NCBI RefSeq assembly: GCF_029867415.1
Contig: NC_081182.1
Coordinates: 13,080,497 to 13,144,496 of the forward strand
Origin: Vicia villosa
Taxonomy: Eukaryota; Streptophyta; Magnoliopsida; Fabales; Fabaceae
Length of the DNA stretch: 64,000 nt
Direction: 5' to 3'
Shown here piece after piece: positions 21,951-34,012 of this stretch. The notes beneath the pieces are model-generated. The model worked only from the letters and a program-made list of their open reading frames with translations. It did no database searches and was not told the origin of the DNA. Made by a program: the position numbers and the translations under genes. The stretch's first letter is position 1. Every line of letters begins with the position of its first letter.

Positions 21951-22335
21951 GTTTCTCTCACTAAAAGCACATGGATTTTAGGTTGTATGGTTGTTCAATC
22001 TAACACTACGTGAGAAATAATTCCTATGAACCGGAGGCTCAAGTTGCGCACAGTACACAAATATCAAACTCAAGAGAATAATATTTTGTTTGAATAAGTT
22101 TTGGGTTTTAGTTTTGAAAAATCATTTTCAAAATTAATTTCAAAAAACTCTTTTGGTTTTCAGTTTCAGAATATTATTTAATATTTTTGAATCAATTATA
22201 TTTATATAGGGAGTGAATTCTGTATTGATCATATTCACATTTTTTTTAAAAGAAAACAAATAGATTAAAAAATATAAAAAGTTTACAAAAACACAAGGGG
22301 ACCAAACCAAGACTCCTTAAGAGAGTCTAAGCACA
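21951..22335. other. No gene seen; AT-rich spacer
   Basis: AT-rich sequence with A/T runs. Its right part (from about 22240) reads on the minus strand as a typical LINE 3' tail ending in an A-run. Confidence 0.4.
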
Positions 22336-22338
22336 TTA

Positions 22339-22730
22339 GAGCATCTTCAATGCAAGAAATATTTATGGTTATTTGTGTTGTACTATGTGTGTCCAAAGTG
22401 CCACATTGCATCTAAGAAATTCATAAGCAATTTTTATCAATTTTATTCCAATGGTGATTATAAATAAGGAATCTAAAATTGACCCCACCAATTTAAATTA
22501 TTTTATTTGTATTAAAAAAAATATATTTTTTTATGTGTAAAAAAGAATTCACTTTTTCATGAGAAATAATATTTCAATGATAAATAATGTGTTCTCGTGA
22601 TTGCTTATTTGGGTAACATTATTTTCGAGCAATCTAGAGTGCCAACTAAGCAAACTCCAATGGCAAATTAAAATAAGCAACATAGCTTATGGTAAAGCAA
22701 TCAACAAACAACCATCCATTGAAGATGTTC
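22339..22730. mobile_element. MITE with GAGCATCTTCAATG terminal inverted repeats (392 bp)
   Basis: The left end GAGCATCTTCAATG and right end CATTGAAGATGTTC are inverted repeats matching at 13 of 14 positions. Such GAGCATCT-CAATG ends are common in PIF/Harbinger-like plant MITEs. The left flank is TTA; the right flank (TTT) is not a perfect TTA duplication. There is no coding capacity. Confidence 0.6.
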
Positions 22731-22799
22731 TTTGTAAACTATGAATAACATTTAAATCTTAATTCAACATTAACAAGCAATTCTAAAACACCTAGATTC

Positions 22800-23095
22800 A
22801 ATTTTAGAGGTGTAGAATTGATTTTGGGTAATTTTGAAATGTTTGTTTTACCAAAATTAGAATTGATTTTGACTCTAAAATTGATTCTACTTAAGCTCTA
22901 ATTTGTAGCTTTTATCTTTCAGAATTGATTCTGAGTGATTTTTACACTGAAATTATTATTCAACTCACTTTTACATAAATGTATCCAAACATGAATCAAT
23001 TATACTAAACTAAATTATGTTAAAATAAATTCTACCAAACTCAATTATGCTAGAATCAATTATATTCACCGCCAATTCAAACACACCCTTAATGT
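22800..23095. repeat. Dispersed AATTGATT-rich repeat, copy 1
   Basis: The segment is full of TAGAATTGATTTT, AATCAATT and CAAACACACCC words. A related segment in opposite orientation lies at 28225-28530. Terminal repeats are not clear, so the class is unknown; a MITE is plausible. Confidence 0.45.
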
Positions 23096-25011
23096 AGGAC
23101 ACATAATTGAGCCATCTAGTCTTGATTCTCCAAGGGATGATACAAGAATCTGAGAAAGCTTTAACCACGAGAAGACAATTTGTTTCCATCCAAAGCTTTT
23201 TTCAATCACACTTTATGGCAATTTCTATTGCAATAATAGCACCAGTAATCTCAGCACACAAAGCAGACCCCAGATCAAGAAACTCTCAGGAGCTACCAAC
23301 ATGAGAGGATGTGTCATTTCTAAAAATGCCACCACAAGAGGTCAACAAAGGAATACGTCTAGCAAGACCATCAATATTGCCTTTGATCCACCCTAGAGGA
23401 GTAGGGGGGCCAGAGGACATCTTTAGTAGTTAAGGACTTTCTAGGATGAATGGTGATATCAATTTTTTTCAACAAAGTTTGAGATAGAAGAGTTGGAAGA
23501 CTTGGTGGTTAGGTTTCCCACAAGATTAACTTGAACCATTATGTTGGAGATGCATGTTTTTCAATGAGTGCACTTGGCCTTAAATATCGAAAGGTTTCTA
23601 GCATCCCAAACCTAATGAAATATGTTAACAATGCAAGCAATTATCACAATTTGAGCTTGAGGAGACCAGTTACCAAGAATAATCGACTTGCAATCCAAGA
23701 AATTCAATATGTCAGATTGAATATCAAAAGTATCTCTGAACTAATCCCAAATGTTCCTGACAAAAATGCAATCAAAGAACCAATGATTTGAAGACTCAGC
23801 AAGAACTCTGCACAAGTCGCACCTGGAGGGAAAAACAAAGCCACGTATAGCCATATTGTCATCAGTGGGTATTTTTTTTGTGAAGGGATCTCCAAACAAG
23901 CAAAGATTTTGAAGGAGGACTATTGCTATTCCAAGGGAAAATTGTCAAAAAAGAACAAGCCTTTAGTTTACCCAAAAGATTATAGGCTGGTTTCAAGGTT
24001 AAAAGGCCATTTTCAAAATCAGACCAAACGATCGAATCCTCCAAGTCTCTATCAGGAATGTGAAGCTTGGAAACCAAGACCTACAAATTGGGCAAAGCAG
24101 TTAATTAGTTCATAGGTATTGTCCCAAATCTTGTTTCTTAAAAAAAATCTCATTTTGGATGTAAGTTTTATGGAATATTTCAGGAATATTGAATTTGGAA
24201 GCTCAAGGTTCATCAAGCCACATGTCAAGCCAAAAATTAGTGCGCTTGCCATTTCCAATCAACCAAGTGGAATTGTCTTTAATAGTGCTGAACACATCCT
24301 TAATGCTACTCCAAATGGAGAACTTGGTAGAATACTTGATAGTCCTGTTATTTCTTCTGATCTTAGCTGCTAGGATGGCGAACCAATTATTCTTAGCTGC
24401 AAGTTTGAGGCCTAATTGAAAACTTTGACAAATTTTTAACCAAGGTCACCTTCTTTTAGGCCTTTGTAACAAGAAATCCAAGCAACAATTACCCCTTTTC
24501 TTTTATCTAAATTTCCACTTCATATAAAATTTCTCATCCAATATTCAATGACCTTAATGATTCTTGAAGGCTAGTTGTACACAAAAATGCAATAAATCAA
24601 CATACTAAGGATGTCAGATCTAACAAGTTGAGCACATCCAGCAATAGAGAGGAGGTCGGCTTTCCAAACAGCAAACTTGATTCTAAATTTATCAGCAATG
24701 AATTGGAAACAAGAAGCTTTAGGTATTCCAATTAATTTTAAATTTGCACAAAAATTACAAATATATTGTTAATGAAAAAAAAAGAATCTATTTTCCTTGA
24801 TTTTTCCTCTTTTCAATTTTCAAAATTTAAAACTAAAAACTTTAAAATTTATTTTAATTTTTTAGTTTTTAAAACTCATAATTATATGTTAGTTTTCAAT
24901 TTTTTATAAATAAAATTAGGTTATTAATCAAATTTTATTATTTTTAAGTTTTTGAAAATTAAATCAAGACTTAATACCTTTTTTAGTTACTTACCTCTAC
25001 AACTAAGTTCA

Positions 25012-25260
25012 CTTTTTTTTTTTGGTAGAAATGAGGGCCTCAGCCCAAAACAAAAGAAAAGCTAAACAGCAACAAGCCTAGAGACAGAACCACCGTCCAA
25101 ATCCATCTTCAACTCCTTCTCCAAGAAGACAGGCTCCTCATGAAAAGTTTGAAGATCAGTTTGCATCACTCTACCATAACAAGCTAAGGAGTTAGCACAA
25201 GCATTTGTTTCCCGATGCGAAAAGATAAATTCGACCTCCCCAATAGCATTCGCCATATGA
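25012..25260 (-). pseudogene. 5'-truncated LINE insertion (RNase H C-terminus and tail)
   Basis: On the minus strand, VEFIFSHRETNACANSLACY is the C-terminal RNase H motif of a plant LINE, followed by about 190 bases of tail ending GGGCTGAGGCCCTCATTTC and an A-run (plus-strand T-run 25012-25023). The short length and A-tail indicate a 5'-truncated insertion. Confidence 0.7.
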
Positions 25261-25299
25261 AAAATAAATGTTTCTTAAATTGTGAAATTTTTTCTTGAT

Positions 25300-27700
25300 C
25301 ATTTTTCAGTGATGAGTGTATCGTAAACCACTAAATAAACACATTTATATGGTAAGACGTTGCAATAGAAGACGAAATGATCTACTTCACTACGCTTCAT
25401 TCCAAAAGCTTGAACAACTGAGCTGAATTTCCCAATCTTGGCTCTCCCCAAACAACAAATCTATGTGGTTGTTCGTTATAAATTCCCTCTTATAACTCCA
25501 CGAGTAAACACATTTTTAATATCCAACTAATATAATGGCCAATGACAAATGATAAATATTGCAATTAATAATTGAAAAAGCGTCATTTTAACCTATCATG
25601 GGAGAAAATATCTCCATAATCAAGTCCATAAATTTTAAAATATCCTTTTGCTACATGTAAGGATTTAAGATAATCAACATGTCCACTGGCCCCAACTTTA
25701 ATAACATATACCCATCAACATCTAATGAGTTTCTTTTTCTAGAAGGATAAGAGTTAATTTCCAAGTACCATTATACGTTAAAGCTTGCATTTCATTCAAC
25801 ACGGCTTGTTGCCATCCTGGATGATCAAGTTTCTAAAACATATTTAGGAATTGAAATAAAAGTTATAGATAACACAAAATAGTAGTAAGAAGAAGAGAGA
25901 CAATGGTAAATTATAAAGTTTTAAAAAAGATGGGAATCACGAGTAGATCGAGTACCTTCTCAAAGAGTTATTGGCAAGTCAAGATTTTTCTTCAAGAAGG
26001 TTTGTAGTAGGGTTGTCTGTTGGTGCATGACATGAATCAAATGATATTTTTGCTCCTTACAATTATATATTAGAAACATATAGAGAATGTTGGTATGTGA
26101 TGGATAGTCTTTGAGATTGCATAAGAGGATGATTTTTAGGAATATTTGTAATCAAAACAGTTTTTGGAACAAAGGAAGGTAATGGACCAAGATAAGGAAC
26201 CAAGAAACTTCTTAAGTAGTATGAGACTCAATTATGTACGGTGAGAAATAAAATTTCTTTTCTAAGAACGTTACGTTTGTATAAATGTTGTAAGGATTCT
26301 GTACATAGGAGTAACATTTGTAACCTTTTTGTAACCTTAGTAAGCAAAAAAAAAAACACGTTGTATGGCTTAGGCAGAAAACTTATCAAGATCTAGAGAC
26401 AAGTTATGAACAAAACAAACCCAAATATTCGAGGAGAAATATGAAACAATGATTCTTTAGACAACAAAATGGAATGTGGTGTTTTACGGTCAAGAGATGA
26501 AGAAGGCATTCGCTTAATCAAAAAACAAGATGTCAAAATTGGATCATTCAAATATCGAGCACATACATTTGCATGAAGTAACAAAGTCCGAAAAGTTTCA
26601 ACAAGATGCCGATTCTTTCTTTCAAATATGTCATTTTGTTGAGGGGAGGACAGCTAGATTGATGGAAAAAAGCATGTGATGACAAAAACTAATAAATATT
26701 AGAAGAAAATATCAACATTTGTGACTATTTCTCCCTTAATATCATGTGTCATATTCTCTTGCTTCAACATGCATCAAGTCATCTTGTTGGAAGAAGGAAC
26801 ATGATCATCATTTGGAGTGTATATGGTATAGCGATCTCATGTTGAATTCTCATTTTTTTACATAAGAATTCAAATTCCTTGAATGTGTAGTCACCATCTC
26901 CATCACTTAAAATCTTTAGTTGTCCCTCTACATGTTTTTTGTGCTTGCACCTTGAACCTCTTGAGAACATTGAGCACCTCATTTTCAATATTTATTATAT
27001 AGACAAACATCATTTTACTAAACTTATCCACAAAGGAATCAAAATATATATTCCCTTCTAATGACAAAGCAGTCAAAAATATCAGAATGTACCACATCAA
27101 ATTTTCCTGAATCTCTCGTAGAAATTTGAGACGCAAATGATTTTATTTTTGGATTGCTTGGGTATTAAGCAATTCTTGCACCAATCTAAAAGAAACCTAA
27201 TTATTTTGTCAAAAATAACCTAATTATTGGGGAAAATTGTACCATTTCCCTTGACTTTAAGGCACTGAAACTCTTAAAATTAAGGTGTTTATACCTAAGA
27301 CGACAAATATCAGACAACATCACCAATCATCTTAGATGCAAGACATCGTGAATTACTTACACTTGTATAGACTTGAGATGTTCTATTTTGAGATAGAAGA
27401 GTTTTCAAAAGAGTTTTTATACACATAAAAACCTCCATTTGATTGTTGAAAAAGTTGATGGTGAACCCTTTCTCAAGTAACTTACCATGCGTAACAAATT
27501 ACTCTTCATGCTTGTAATATGCAACACACCACCAATAAAAGTTTGATTACCTTGTATTCTTCTTATCAAAATATCACCAACTCCTTATGAAATTCTTCTC
27601 ATAAATACAAATCTTATTTGTGTGTTTCTTTAGTCATCAAAATTATTGACAACATGTGATATAAACAACTTGTTTGTAAATATCAATGTTCCCACCGGCA
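25300..27700 (-). pseudogene. Decayed Ty1/copia pol remnant
   Basis: On the minus strand, integrase-like sequence comes first (about 27136-26780, with VDKFSKMMFVYIINIENEV in the place of the core block). It is followed by an integrase C-terminal block (SCFLIKRMPSSSLDRKTPHS, 26540-26470), then reverse-transcriptase fragments (NEQPHRFVVWGEPRLG near 25450). Frameshifts and stops are dense. No LTRs were recognised. Confidence 0.65.
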
Positions 27701-28224
27701 AGATAGGATCTAAATCTCAGTCATTTTCATCATGACTCATGTGTTCCTAATTGTGTGTTACCTAATCTATCTGGGACATTTTTGCACTCATCTCCAAAGT
27801 TTACAAATCTTTTCAAACATGTATATGTGATTATGTGAAAGAACTATACTTTTAGATATTGTGTAATATCACATGTGTTTTGTCTTTTTAGTAGCTCTTA
27901 TAGACACGCACTGCCTCATTAATTAGACGGTAAAATTCATATGAGAATTTTACTATTTTAGCATTCATCATGTTTTGAGTAGTGTTTATTTTGTCCGTAC
28001 AATTCTTTTTTATTTCTTAAAAAAAAGATTGAATTATAAACTCATAAAAATTTTAAATTTAATTTTTCAAATGTTTTCTATATAACTTTTTTTTACGGCT
28101 TACGTGCAATTATATATGATCATCTAAAAATTTGTATAGAAATTTTATGAACTAATACAAAATGTGTGTATATAAAAATTTACACTAAATAAAATAATAA
28201 TTAATATCTAAAAATAATCTTAAC
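27701..28224. other. No gene seen
   Basis: AT-rich sequence without recognisable coding frames or repeats. Confidence 0.4.
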
Positions 28225-28530
28225 CCGTTTGTATTGATGGTTGAGATAATTGATTTTGATATAATTAAATTTGGTAGAATTAATTTTAACAGAATTAAAT
28301 TTATGAAAATCAATTTATATTTGAATATATTGTAAAAGTGACTTGACAATAAATTTTAATGCAAAAATCACGTTTAAATTTAAAAATTAAAAATTCTAAT
28401 TTGAAATAGAAATAATTTTGAAATAGAAATAATTTTGAAATAGAATCAATTCTATTTTAGACTTAACAAAGTAGAATCAATTTTATTTCTAAAACATTTT
28501 TGTCTTTTTTAAAAATCAATTCAAACATAC
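28225..28530. repeat. Dispersed AATTGATT-rich repeat, copy 2, with short tandem
   Basis: Related in word content and in inverted orientation to 22800-23095 (TTTGGTAGAATTAATTTTAA, AATCAATTCAAACAT). At about 28400-28445 the unit AAATAGAAATAATTTTG is repeated two to three times. It lies 260 bases upstream of the ATL gene. Confidence 0.45.
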
Positions 28531-28725
28531 TATCGGTTGTCAGTCGTAAAGAAAAAAAGAAAAGAAACAGAAATTACAATAAGTTAAAAGAGAAAAAAAA
28601 TTCTTTTCAAAATCATATAAAATAGTCTTAGATAGGATTTAAAAAACTTACTAATTGTGGCAAAATCAAATTCTAACCTCAATTTTATAATCAATTATAT
28701 ACGATATCTTTACATTGTGAATACT

Positions 28726-28731
28726 TATATA
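28726..28731 (+). promoter_or_regulatory. TATA box of the ATL gene
   Basis: CTTATATAGTG lies 59 bases before the start codon, giving a predicted short 5' leader of about 30 bases. No other clear core element stands out. Confidence 0.6.
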
Positions 28732-28789
28732 GTGCTACTCCAACCTAAAACTTCAAGCACAAACCACATCAACTTTTCAACTCGTTCAC

Positions 28790-29377
28790 ATGACTCGTCC
28801 TTTCAGATATCTCGACGAGCTCAACTCGTCTTCCTCCGACTCACCTGACTCCGCTGTCGTCGATTCCGACTTCGTCGTCATCCTCGCCGCTCTCCTCTGC
28901 GCTCTCATCTGCGTTCTAGGACTCATCGCCGTCTCCCGCTGCGGCTGCTTCCGTCGCTTACGTCTCCCTTCCCCCGCTCCCGCTTCTCAAACCACGCCTC
29001 CTGCTGCTGCAGCTAACAAAGGTGTCAAGAAGAAGGTTCTCCGCTCTCTTCCGAAGGTCACAGCGACGGAAGAATCCGCGGTGAAATTCTCCGACTGCGC
29101 TATTTGTCTGAGCGAATTCACCGCCGGAGATGAAATCCGAGTGCTACCTCAGTGCGGACATGGCTTCCACGTGTCATGTATCGATGCGTGGCTCAGATCT
29201 CATTCTTCTTGTCCTTCTTGCCGTCAGATTCTGGTGGTTTCTAGATGCGATAAGTGCGGCGGAATTCCCGCTCCCGCTCCGGAAACTACCGCTGTCGGCT
29301 CCAGTTCTACGGCGGCGCCGGAATCGGAAGTTAGGTTAAAGGTAAGAGAGGACGATGTGAACAGTTTCTTGCCTTAG
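28790..29377 (+). CDS. RING-H2 finger protein, ATL family (ATL8/ATL80-like)
   Basis: Probable membrane-anchored E3 ubiquitin ligase, and the only host gene I can recognise here. The 195-residue intronless frame has a short Ser/Asp-rich N-terminus. One transmembrane helix follows at about residues 26-48 ([20 protein letters not shown]). Next come a basic Pro/Ala-rich linker and a degenerate GLD-type region ([10 protein letters not shown], about 81-90). The RING-H2 finger has ligands C103, C106, C122, H124, H127, C130, C141 and C144 and the hallmark W134 ([15 protein letters not shown]). The N-terminal motif and membrane segment resemble Arabidopsis ATL8/ATL80. It is GC-rich against AT-rich flanks, as is usual for intronless ATL genes. 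All key residues are present, so it should be functional. The substrate is unknown. Confidence 0.93.
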   Translation: MTRPFRYLDELNSSSSDSPDSAVVDSDFVVILAALLCALICVLGLIAVSRCGCFRRLRLPSPAPASQTTPPAAAANKGVKKKVLRSLPKVTATEESAVKFSDCAICLSEFTAGDEIRVLPQCGHGFHVSCIDAWLRSHSSCPSCRQILVVSRCDKCGGIPAPAPETTAVGSSSTAAPESEVRLKVREDDVNSFLP

Positions 29378-31068
29378 TTTTTGCGTTTTCTTTACATTAA
29401 GTGAAAATTAGTGAATCCTTTTCTCAAGTTTGAATCAAATCTTGTGTATATTTATTATAGGTTTGAAAAGGATTATTATCAATTTATTAGATTATGTGTA
29501 ATTTTTCAAAATTTGAATAGAAATTAGTGATTTAGAGTAGTGTGTAGAAGTTATATTGTTGTATTCGCAATCTGTGAAATTGATTGCTTAAAATCTGATT
29601 GTATATAATTTGCTTCAATTAAGATGAAATGAATAATTATTTTTTACTTTCTATTATTGTATAGTATATCAGTATATGCTTAAGCTCAATTTATACAAAA
29701 GCTCAAAATCAACCTGTTATACAAAAGTTTTGTTGTTTTTACAATTACTTTTTATGAGAGAGACTTAATTTCAATTCACTTTTGTTATTAAGTCAAAATG
29801 TAATTTTTATATTAAAATTTATTGAAGGATTAATTTATTGTTCGATTTAATTTTATATAAATCAATGAAGAAATTGAAATTATGACTCAAGGAAATCACA
29901 CGTAAGACTTTATTTAGAGTGAGGTAAAAATGAAAATAAAGTGGAATGAAATGAAATATACCTGACTATTATTATATAGTTTATAAGAATAATTCTTATA
30001 TATTGTCATTGTAAAATAATTTATATGATCATTTATTAAATTATTTACAAATATTATTTTATATGTAATTAATTTTTTTTTAATAATTATAATTTTGTGT
30101 CAGCGTAAAACTTCTTTATATTAAGAATTGTATTTAAATAAATTCATAAACTATTTATGATAAAGTTTATATATAATATAATAAGACAATAAGACAATAA
30201 AATATGTCGTTAATCTTTTTTTAAATTATAAAATTTATTATTTTTAAATTATATTCATTAATTTAGAAGACACAATATTACTATACGTTAAGTCTATAAA
30301 TTCTAGGTAAAAGATCAATTACCTTTACTGTTAGAAATTTTAAAATGTCAAAAATAAATGTTATGAAAGTATTTTAATTGTGAGAATATACTTTATCATC
30401 TTTGACCACTTTATTTTTCACAATAACATTACCAATTCTGAGTCTCACTAATAGAAAAGTATTACTCAAATTCAGACATCTAAGTGTCAATATCCCTTTA
30501 CATGTAAATCAGTCAAAAAATTTACAAAAGTCTCTTTTCGTAGATACTTCAATTTATCAAAATATTTCAAATAAAATATTTTAACAAAGTCATGTTGATA
30601 GTTTAAAAATTTCTTATATAAAATATTTTTATATTTAGTTAACTTTTTATTAAAGTTAATTTTATACAATCAAATAGAATAATATTTTTATCTGTAAAAA
30701 TATTTAAAATAATAGTTGAAATCATTATAATTTTAAAGAAATTGACTTTTTAATAAAATAACAATATTATTGTCATTTTATGAAATCCACCTCAATTCAA
30801 ACCTATTCAGAATCGTTGGTGATTAAAGTGAATGAATTATATTGTTGTTTTAAACAAAAGTTTGCACTGCAGGGCTGTGCCGAAAAGGGAGAAAAAAGAA
30901 TAGTAATAAATTTAGTGGATGTGTAAAGTGTAAAAAAAGTTATATAAAATGAGGGAATTGGATTCTTAGCCGTCGGAATATCCCTAGACCTTAATAGGAA
31001 ACATTTTGAGTTGGTTTACCAAACTTTAAATTTGGACTATGTGAGCAAATATCATTGGTTTCACTCAA
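29378..31068. other. 3' flank of the ATL gene and AT-rich intergenic DNA
   Basis: No convincing coding frame, LTR or inverted repeat was seen. It is strongly AT-rich with frequent AAATATTTT words. Confidence 0.5.
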
Positions 31069-31745
31069 TTTTTTTTTTTTTAAAACAAAGTTCTCAAAAC
31101 GAGATTACAACGAAACGGACAAAGCCGCGGGGAAAAATGTCTACCAATTGAAATTTAATTTAAGTAAAATGAGTTTTTGTCAAACTCGTAAAAGTTACAA
31201 TTGGCGTGAGAAATATTTCCTATAAACGATCATCTCCAAATCAAAGCCTTCACACCCCAAACCACATCCCGGAAATTCCACACAAAATTCTTGAAAATAA
31301 TACCATTCCTAAACAACCACAAACTCCAAAGGGTTGCCAATCACACACACCACACCTTCCCTTGCCACTACAATAAACATGTCATTTCCAAAAACTCTCC
31401 TTGAATTCATCTGCTTTATAATCCGATAAACCTATCCACCTAGCAATATGCATCCAAACCTCATCCGACCTCTGACACAAAAGAAGAGAATGGGAAGAAG
31501 AGTCCTCACACACATCGCAAAAAACACAAGCTAAATTCGTGGAAGAAGAAGGAATACCACGATAAGCAAGCGGATCTTTAGTGGGAATTCTATTAAGGAA
31601 ACACCTCCAACCAAAAGCCTTGCATTTAAGAGGAACCTCCACCTTCCAAAGATACCTCAAAACAAAATCAAAGCAATTAGGAGGGTCGTAATGGACATAC
31701 CTAAGGCATAGAGTATCATAACACGACGAAACCGTAAAACGACAA
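31069..31745 (-). pseudogene. 5'-truncated LINE remnant (zf-RVT domain)
   Basis: On the minus strand, 31660-31382 encodes a zinc-binding reverse-transcriptase tail: VPLKCKAFGWRCFLNRIPTK, then CVFCDVCEDSSSHSLLLC with its Cys and His residues, and VWMHIARWIGL. The plus-strand T-run at 31069-31082 corresponds to a poly-A tail. Stops follow, so it is dead. Confidence 0.75.
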
Positions 31746-31980
31746 TCCTCTTAAATGTTAAATTGATTTTGAAGGTATGAAACTTTTAATCGGTTAGAAA
31801 TTGATACTAGTACATAAATGGATTAAAGCTAAAATGGTATACGTAAATATTTTTCTATTAATATTTCAAATATTTTTTAAATTATCTTAGTCTACCATCA
31901 GAAATACTTAGAATATTCAAAATAAATTTTTAATGTAGTTCATTTATTCATTTTAAAGATATCTTATTATTAAAACGCGT

Positions 31981-32110
31981 CAATAACCAAGCACTTGAGC
32001 TCCAGTGGTAAAGGAGCTCCTACTAAGGACGTAATTCGGGAAATACTGGGTTCGATTCCTAGGTGGGAATAATGCTTGGCCAGTGTCTGTACCTCTCGGC
32101 AATAAAAATG
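31981..32110 (+). mobile_element. tRNA-derived SINE-like element
   Basis: GAGCTCCAGTGGTAAAGGAG (from 31997) resembles a tRNA D-arm/A box with one extra base. GGTTCGATTCC (32049-32059) is a consensus B box about 50 bases downstream, the spacing of a pol III type 2 promoter. A short unrelated body ending in CAATAAAAATG follows. The 3' end and target duplication are uncertain. A degenerate tRNA pseudogene is the alternative. Confidence 0.55.
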
Positions 32111-32229
32111 TGTTATCATCCGATTGTAAATTGAATAATTAATTTTTAAAGTTAGTTATTCACTAAGTAACAATTATTTTACTAAATCAAAATCTACTCT
32201 ATCGATTCAAGTAGGTCCTCGTTCTCTCT

Positions 32230-33890
32230 CTATTACCACCACGCCTTCCATAGAGTGGTGGTTCTATGTCTTAACAATTTAGTTCTCATTATATTCATGA
32301 ATCTCGTTTCTCGCTTCAATTTTTCTAAATATATTAGAGAAACCACTCAAGATAACTTTCATTTTTTGTGCCAACAAGTAAGGTCATATGTCAATGCACA
32401 CAATCGCACCAAATTCAATTTATGCTCAAGAATTTTAAAGATTTTGTTTTTCTTGAGTTGTTCACTAGCTCAATCATCAATCATTGTTCACCCCCACTAG
32501 TGTTACTTTGTCTACTCTTCTTTATAATACTCTCGCATTTATTATTTTCAACCCGCCTATACATACAACATTTGCACTTGTAATTACACCATCTGAATCT
32601 ATATCTACACCATCTACATCTATACCGACATTGTTTTCACATGTACTTACACCAAATGTACCTATATCATCTGTACCTACACCACTTGTACCTACACACC
32701 CCACTGCATCAATTAATATCCATGAACCTAATTTTGTTCAACCCGTGCTTATTACTCCTACCACTCCCATCGTATACTCTCCTACTTCAGATACTACCAC
32801 CCCTATCAAATATAAACATGTCCTTGTTAAACTAGTAAATGACAACCCTTATGCATACTAAATCTAAATTTGGCTTCATTCAACTTAGACATAAAAAACA
32901 ATTTCTACTCTCTCACACTAAAACCACGACAATCAAACAAGCTATATTAGACTCCTAATATAAGGCAATTATGCAAGCTGAATATGTTTCCTTGCAACAA
33001 AATAATACTTGAATTGTGATTACTCTCCCGAGAATTAAGAAAACTATTGGTTGTAAATTAGTTTTTAGGGTAAAATAAAACTCAAATGACATTGTTAACA
33101 AATTCAAAGTCAAGTTAGTGGTTATTGGTTTTCATCGAGTACAAGGTAATGATTCAATGAATCTTGTTCTCGTACTATGTAACTTTGTAACCATCGAACC
33201 AATTCTTACTTTTTCCATTTCATAAAAATGGATCATCCAACAATTTGATGTCAATAATGCATTCTTAAATGGCTCTCTTGATTAAGAAGTCTATATGGAA
33301 CAACCACAAGGGTTTGTGGTTGGTCCTTCAACTCAAGTGGGCAAGTGCAAACTCAACAAAGTCATTTATGGCCTCAAACAAGCCCTTATAGAGTGGTTTG
33401 AAAAGCTTCCAAATGCTTTTCTTCATCTAGGTTTCAAGGCTAGCAAATGTAATATCTCATTATTTACCTTGTCTCAAAACAAGAAAGTTGTCTACATATT
33501 AGTTTCTATTGGTGATATCATCATCACGGGTAGCTATTTAGATGATTAATAATGTTATCATTATTTACCACTAGTGTTACTTTTTCATTGAACAACTCAT
33601 TACTAAGTTTAATAATGTCTTCTCTCTCAAGCATTTAGATGATTTGGACTATTTTATTGGTATAGAGGTTCACAAGAACTCCGAGGGTACGCCACTCATC
33701 TCTTAGTCCAAGTACATTAAGGACTTACTCAAAGAGACTAATATGATTGAATGCAACTATATTTTCACTCTGATGCAGTCTACCCGCAAACTCAACAAGA
33801 CAAAATCCAACTTATTACATGATGTATTTATGTACATGTCAGTAGTTGGAGCCTTGAAATATGTCACACTCCATCATTCTCTCTAATCTA
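32230..33890 (+). pseudogene. Decayed Ty1/copia pol remnant
   Basis: In order on the plus strand: a Thr/Pro/Ser-rich linker (32484-32861; copia polyproteins often have such a linker between integrase and reverse transcriptase), then reverse transcriptase with MEQPQGFVVG and KLNKVIYGLKQA (33295-33400). The catalytic block is altered to SIGDIIITGS, and DLDYFIGIEVHKN and SVVGALKYVT follow in shifted frames up to about 33870. Many stops are present and no LTRs were found. Confidence 0.7.
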
Positions 33891-34012
33891 ATAATCGTGA
33901 ACAATGTAAAAAAAGATATATAGAAAATGAAGGAATTGGATTCTCAACTGTTGGAATCTCTAGAGCAAAGTCTTCATGACGCACGTCTGATGCTTTATCA
34001 GATGCTATACCA

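Larger units (their letters stand above)
22240..24760 (-). pseudogene. Decayed LINE remnant: zf-RVT, RNase H and 3' tail
   Basis: On the minus strand, 24258-23700 carries zinc-binding reverse-transcriptase tail motifs (PPSKSLLVWRSLHKK near 23920, and a Cys-containing CAEF block near 23815). 23420-23100 reads as an RNase H (WIKGNIDG, CGGIFRND, LWMETN). The 3' tail with GGTTTGGTCCCCTTGTG and an A-run ends near 22240. It is broken by stops and shifts, and by the MITE at 22339-22730 plus a further repeat (22800-23095) inside the tail. It is a different LINE from that at 18190-21950. Confidence 0.7.

Noticed and set aside
32484..32861. Thr/Pro/Ser-rich 125-codon frame as a possible cell-wall or secreted protein
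   Set aside because: It is followed immediately by copia reverse transcriptase and fits the linker of that polyprotein.
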